DNA of 64,000 bases from positions 2,604,001 to 2,668,000 of the forward strand of contig NZ_FNKY01000001.1 in the NCBI RefSeq assembly GCF_900103165.1, in the 5' to 3' direction. This document shows, piece after piece, positions 61,747-64,000 of this stretch (position 1 is its first letter; each line of letters starts with the position of its first letter). The notes beneath the pieces are model-generated. The model worked only from the letters and a program-made list of their open reading frames with translations, was not told the origin of the DNA and made no database searches. This stretch comes from Nitrosospira multiformis (GTDB lineage: Bacteria > Pseudomonadota > Gammaproteobacteria > Burkholderiales > Nitrosomonadaceae). A program made the position numbers and the translations under genes.

Positions 61747-62637
61747 TCACCCCACATGTCCCATTTTGCCGCTCTGGTAATCCACCATCGCCTGCCGAAT
61801 CTCCTCGGCGCTGTTCATGACGAAAGGACCGCTCCCGACAATCGGCTCGTCAATCGGTTCGCCGCAGAGCAGCAATGCTGTCGTATCCTGGGCGCTATCG
61901 ACACAGAGGTGGTCACCTTCCCGCTCAAACAAAGCAATTTCCGCCGGCCCGATTGTTTCAGCGCCCCCGACCCGCACCGAGCCTTTGAGCACCGCCAGTA
62001 TCGTGGTGTAGCCGTCAGGTACGGGAAGACAGATCTGCCGCTCGCTCGCCAGGCGGAGATCCCATACATGGATCGGTGTGAAAGTGCGGGCTGGCCCCTT
62101 GATTCCATCGAACTGGCCGGCAATGACGCGCACGCTCCCCTGACCGTGAGGAAGACTCAAAACGGGAATCTGGCTATTCAGGATGCTTTGGTAATGCGGC
62201 GGTGACATTTTGTCCTTGGCGGGCAGGTTGACCCACAGCTGTACCATTTCAAACATCCCGCCGCGGCGCGCAAACTCGCGGCCATGAAACTCTTCGTGAA
62301 CAAGACCGGATGCGGCAGTCATCCATTGCACATCGCCCGGACCAATGCCGCCGCCGCCACCGGAACTGTCACGATGCTCCACCTCACCGCTATAAACAAT
62401 GGTCACCGTCTCAAAACCGCGATGCGGATGTTCGCCGACACCAAGGCGTTTTTCAGTGGGTGGAAATTCCATGGGACCGGCATAGTCGAAGAGCAGGAAA
62501 GGGCTGATCGCCGGTCCCAGGTTCGAATAGCCAAGAAGTGTGCGCACGGGAAACCCGTCGCCGACCCAATGGCGTTCTGTACTACGTTGGATCCGATGCA
62601 GTTTCTTGATTGATAGTTCAGATTTTATTGCCGACAT
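61747..62637 (-). CDS. Pirin family protein
   Basis: A 296-aa bicupin, the longer pirin type. PFLLFDYAGPMEF, GVGEHPHRGFETVTIVYSGE (metal His set) and WMTAASGLVHEEFHGREFAR are family motifs. GAGGAGATAGCTA precedes ATG 62637. It heads the minus-strand run next to the divergent LysR gene, and may be the first gene under its control. Confidence 0.92.
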   Translation of the reverse strand: MSAIKSELSIKKLHRIQRSTERHWVGDGFPVRTLLGYSNLGPAISPFLLFDYAGPMEFPPTEKRLGVGEHPHRGFETVTIVYSGEVEHRDSSGGGGGIGPGDVQWMTAASGLVHEEFHGREFARRGGMFEMVQLWVNLPAKDKMSPPHYQSILNSQIPVLSLPHGQGSVRVIAGQFDGIKGPARTFTPIHVWDLRLASERQICLPVPDGYTTILAVLKGSVRVGGAETIGPAEIALFEREGDHLCVDSAQDTTALLLCGEPIDEPIVGSGPFVMNSAEEIRQAMVDYQSGKMGHVG

Positions 62638-62739
62638 TAGCTATCTCCTCTCGAATTTTTTAACGCGCCGGCAGCAAGATACCGGATGGTACACTTGCCA
62701 AGTCCGGGTAGCGGTTTGGTCCATTAATTTCATCATGTG

Positions 62740-62760
62740 CTTTAATATAGTCTATTAAAG
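62740..62760. promoter_or_regulatory. Candidate LysR operator
   Basis: CTTTAAT-ATAGTCT-ATTAAAG is a perfect 7-bp inverted repeat around seven bases, of the T-N11-A size that LysR proteins bind. It lies in the 195-base divergent gap, 103 bases before the pirin start and 73 before the LysR start. Confidence 0.5.
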
Positions 62761-62832
62761 GTTAGCGTACTCTTCTCCGGATGGGTGCGGAATCGGTCTT
62801 TCTTCGAAATCAGCGTTCGGAAAAACAGAACA

Positions 62833-63762
62833 ATGCAAATTCGACTTGATGATATTCTGGCCTTTCTGCAAGCGATGGAAACCGGGAGCATCAGTGCCGC
62901 GGCCCAGCGCATGGGCTTGTCAAAGTCTGTCATCAGCAAACGCATTACCGATCTGGAGGTTGTGTTGAAGGTCGAACTGCTGCATCGCTCGACGCGCGGA
63001 GTGGTCCCGACGGACAAGGGGGCCGCGTTCTATCAGCGTGCACGCTCAATTATGCAGCAGCTTGACCAGGCGGCGGAAGAACTCATCGAGCAGGATGGCG
63101 AGTTCTGCGGATCGTTGCGGATTGCCGCCCCCATGACCTTTGGAACCACCTACCTTGGGCCGATCCTGTTCGCTTTCATCAGCCGCCACCCGCGCTTGGG
63201 ACTTGCGCTGGATCTTGACGACCGGATTACCGACTTGCCCGGCGAAGGCTACGATCTGGGAGTTCGTATCGGGCGGCTGCATGACTCGTCGCTTGCAGCC
63301 CGCAAGCTGGCGATAAGCCGTCGCGTGGTGTGTTGCAGTCCTGCCTATGCCCAACGTGCCGGTCTGCCGGCAATGATCGAGGAATTGGCGGGCCATGCAT
63401 GCATCGGTTACGCCAATGTGTCAGCCAGTCACATCTGGCAGTTCGAGCCCGCAGAGGCTGGGGGTATGCCCCGCTCACTGGTGGTACGTAGCCGGATCGT
63501 CGCCAATAATGGTGAATCGATACGGGATGCGGCTATCGCGGGGCTTGGTATTTCCATTCTTCCGGTCTTCATCGTCGCCAAAGCGCTGGCAAGCGGTCAA
63601 CTTATCAACGCGCTGCCGGATGCATGCCCGGTTGCAGACACGATCTACGCGGTCTATCCGCAAAACCGCCATCTTCCGGCGAAGGTTCGTGCCGTCATTG
63701 ATCACCTAGTTGCGGTATTCGAGGGAGATCCTCCATGGGAGCGAGAATTGAACTCGACATAA
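62833..63762 (+). CDS. LysR-family transcriptional regulator
   Basis: A 309-aa regulator. The HTH is at about 1-60 (ILAFLQAMETGSISAAAQRM, then GLSKSVISKRITDLE). The substrate-binding domain covers about 90-290 (LRIAAPMTFGTTYLGPILFA). ATG 62833 starts the HTH; the frame opens at 62785. Divergent from the pirin/hydrolase run, so a likely local activator responding to an aromatic or amide inducer. Confidence 0.92.
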   Translation: MQIRLDDILAFLQAMETGSISAAAQRMGLSKSVISKRITDLEVVLKVELLHRSTRGVVPTDKGAAFYQRARSIMQQLDQAAEELIEQDGEFCGSLRIAAPMTFGTTYLGPILFAFISRHPRLGLALDLDDRITDLPGEGYDLGVRIGRLHDSSLAARKLAISRRVVCCSPAYAQRAGLPAMIEELAGHACIGYANVSASHIWQFEPAEAGGMPRSLVVRSRIVANNGESIRDAAIAGLGISILPVFIVAKALASGQLINALPDACPVADTIYAVYPQNRHLPAKVRAVIDHLVAVFEGDPPWERELNST

Positions 63763-63907
63763 ATTTTTCCATTACTGCTGCGTGAGACGCTCTATAGAGG
63801 TAACCTCAGGTATCTATACCTGTACCAGGCTGCACTCAGTACATTTACGCCATGCGGCATTCGCAAATAGCCTATTTTTCAGATTCTCAACACAATAGAA
63901 AGACGCC

Positions 63908-64000
63908 ATGATAAAAATCATCGGGATTACCCAAAATGCATGGCTACCCGTGCTGCGTACATTAGGCACGCGCCCGTGGTTCGGGGGACGGCTGCTGGTA
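63908..64000 (+). CDS. Partial gene at the window end
   Basis: Reads MIKIIGITQNAWLPVLRTLG and continues past the edge. AAAG lies before ATG 63908. Too short to classify; a helical N-terminus follows the first strand. Confidence 0.4.
   Translation, partial: MIKIIGITQNAWLPVLRTLGTRPWFGGRLLV

Noticed and set aside
63819-63838. Third lux box (ACCTGTACC...)
   Set aside because: The left half fits but the right half (GCTGCACTC) does not.

Overview
The window comes from an ammonia-oxidizing betaproteobacterium, most likely Nitrosospira or a close relative (Nitrosomonadaceae). The clearest marker is nitrosocyanin at 24057-24467, a red copper protein known from ammonia oxidizers, with all four copper ligands in place. 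Several PEP-CTERM/exosortase-sorted proteins, an EpsA-type regulator of the PEP-CTERM/EPS system, abundant c-type cytochromes and a copper-handling island fit that assignment. No rRNA, tRNA, CRISPR array or prophage was seen.

Region 1 (1-30.6 kb) is gene-sparse and accessory. It holds PEP-CTERM surface proteins (262-1719, 3339-4772 and the paralogues 9790-10503 and 17207-17923), a REP-associated transposase with inverted ends next to a dead TonB-domain gene, and many small secreted or hypothetical proteins. It also holds an XRE/receiver/LuxR regulatory cluster (14962-16518) and an exopolysaccharide locus (18255-22935: EpsA-like regulator, PP-loop ATPase, pyruvyl transferase, glycosyltransferase). 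After nitrosocyanin come a methyltransferase-BASS transporter pair and a HAD phosphatase. Gene relics (TonB, GST, an XRE HTH fragment), minus-strand terminator-like hairpins and inverted-repeat elements mark it as a region of turnover.

Region 2 (30.7-41.2 kb) is a copper island. Three promoters (30758, 32776, 40587) have the same layout: a TACCC-N5-GGGTA-type palindrome abutting TTGACA, a 17-bp spacer, then TACAGT. They precede an outer-membrane porin, an HMA-TauE/CopA/CopZ/CsoR/dihaem-cytochrome/trihaem-cytochrome operon, and a secreted His-tailed protein. CsoR with a C-H-C copper site lies in the operon and is the obvious regulator. The porin gene begins with a decayed copy of the copZ ribosome-binding site and first codons, so it is a chimera.

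Region 3 (41.2-54.3 kb) carries a perfect palindromic MITE-like element, a methyltransferase plus TonB-dependent receptor, a SEC-C/TPR/methyltransferase fusion, a DMT permease, a TPR protein, 3-methyladenine glycosylase and the CstA/YbdD peptide or pyruvate uptake pair. Region 4 (54.3-63.8 kb) is a minus-strand run of pirin, MFS exporter, alginate-export-type porin, amidohydrolase, two isochorismatase-like hydrolases and a second pirin, divergent from a LysR regulator.

The most notable unreported-looking signal is a pair of 50-bp promoter modules (21551-21600 and 49981-50030). Each has a near-perfect lux-box (ACCTGTAA-N4-TTACAGCT) and a -10-like hexamer at the same distance. They lie ahead of the EPS glycosyltransferase and the TPR protein, which suggests quorum-sensing control of two distant genes.
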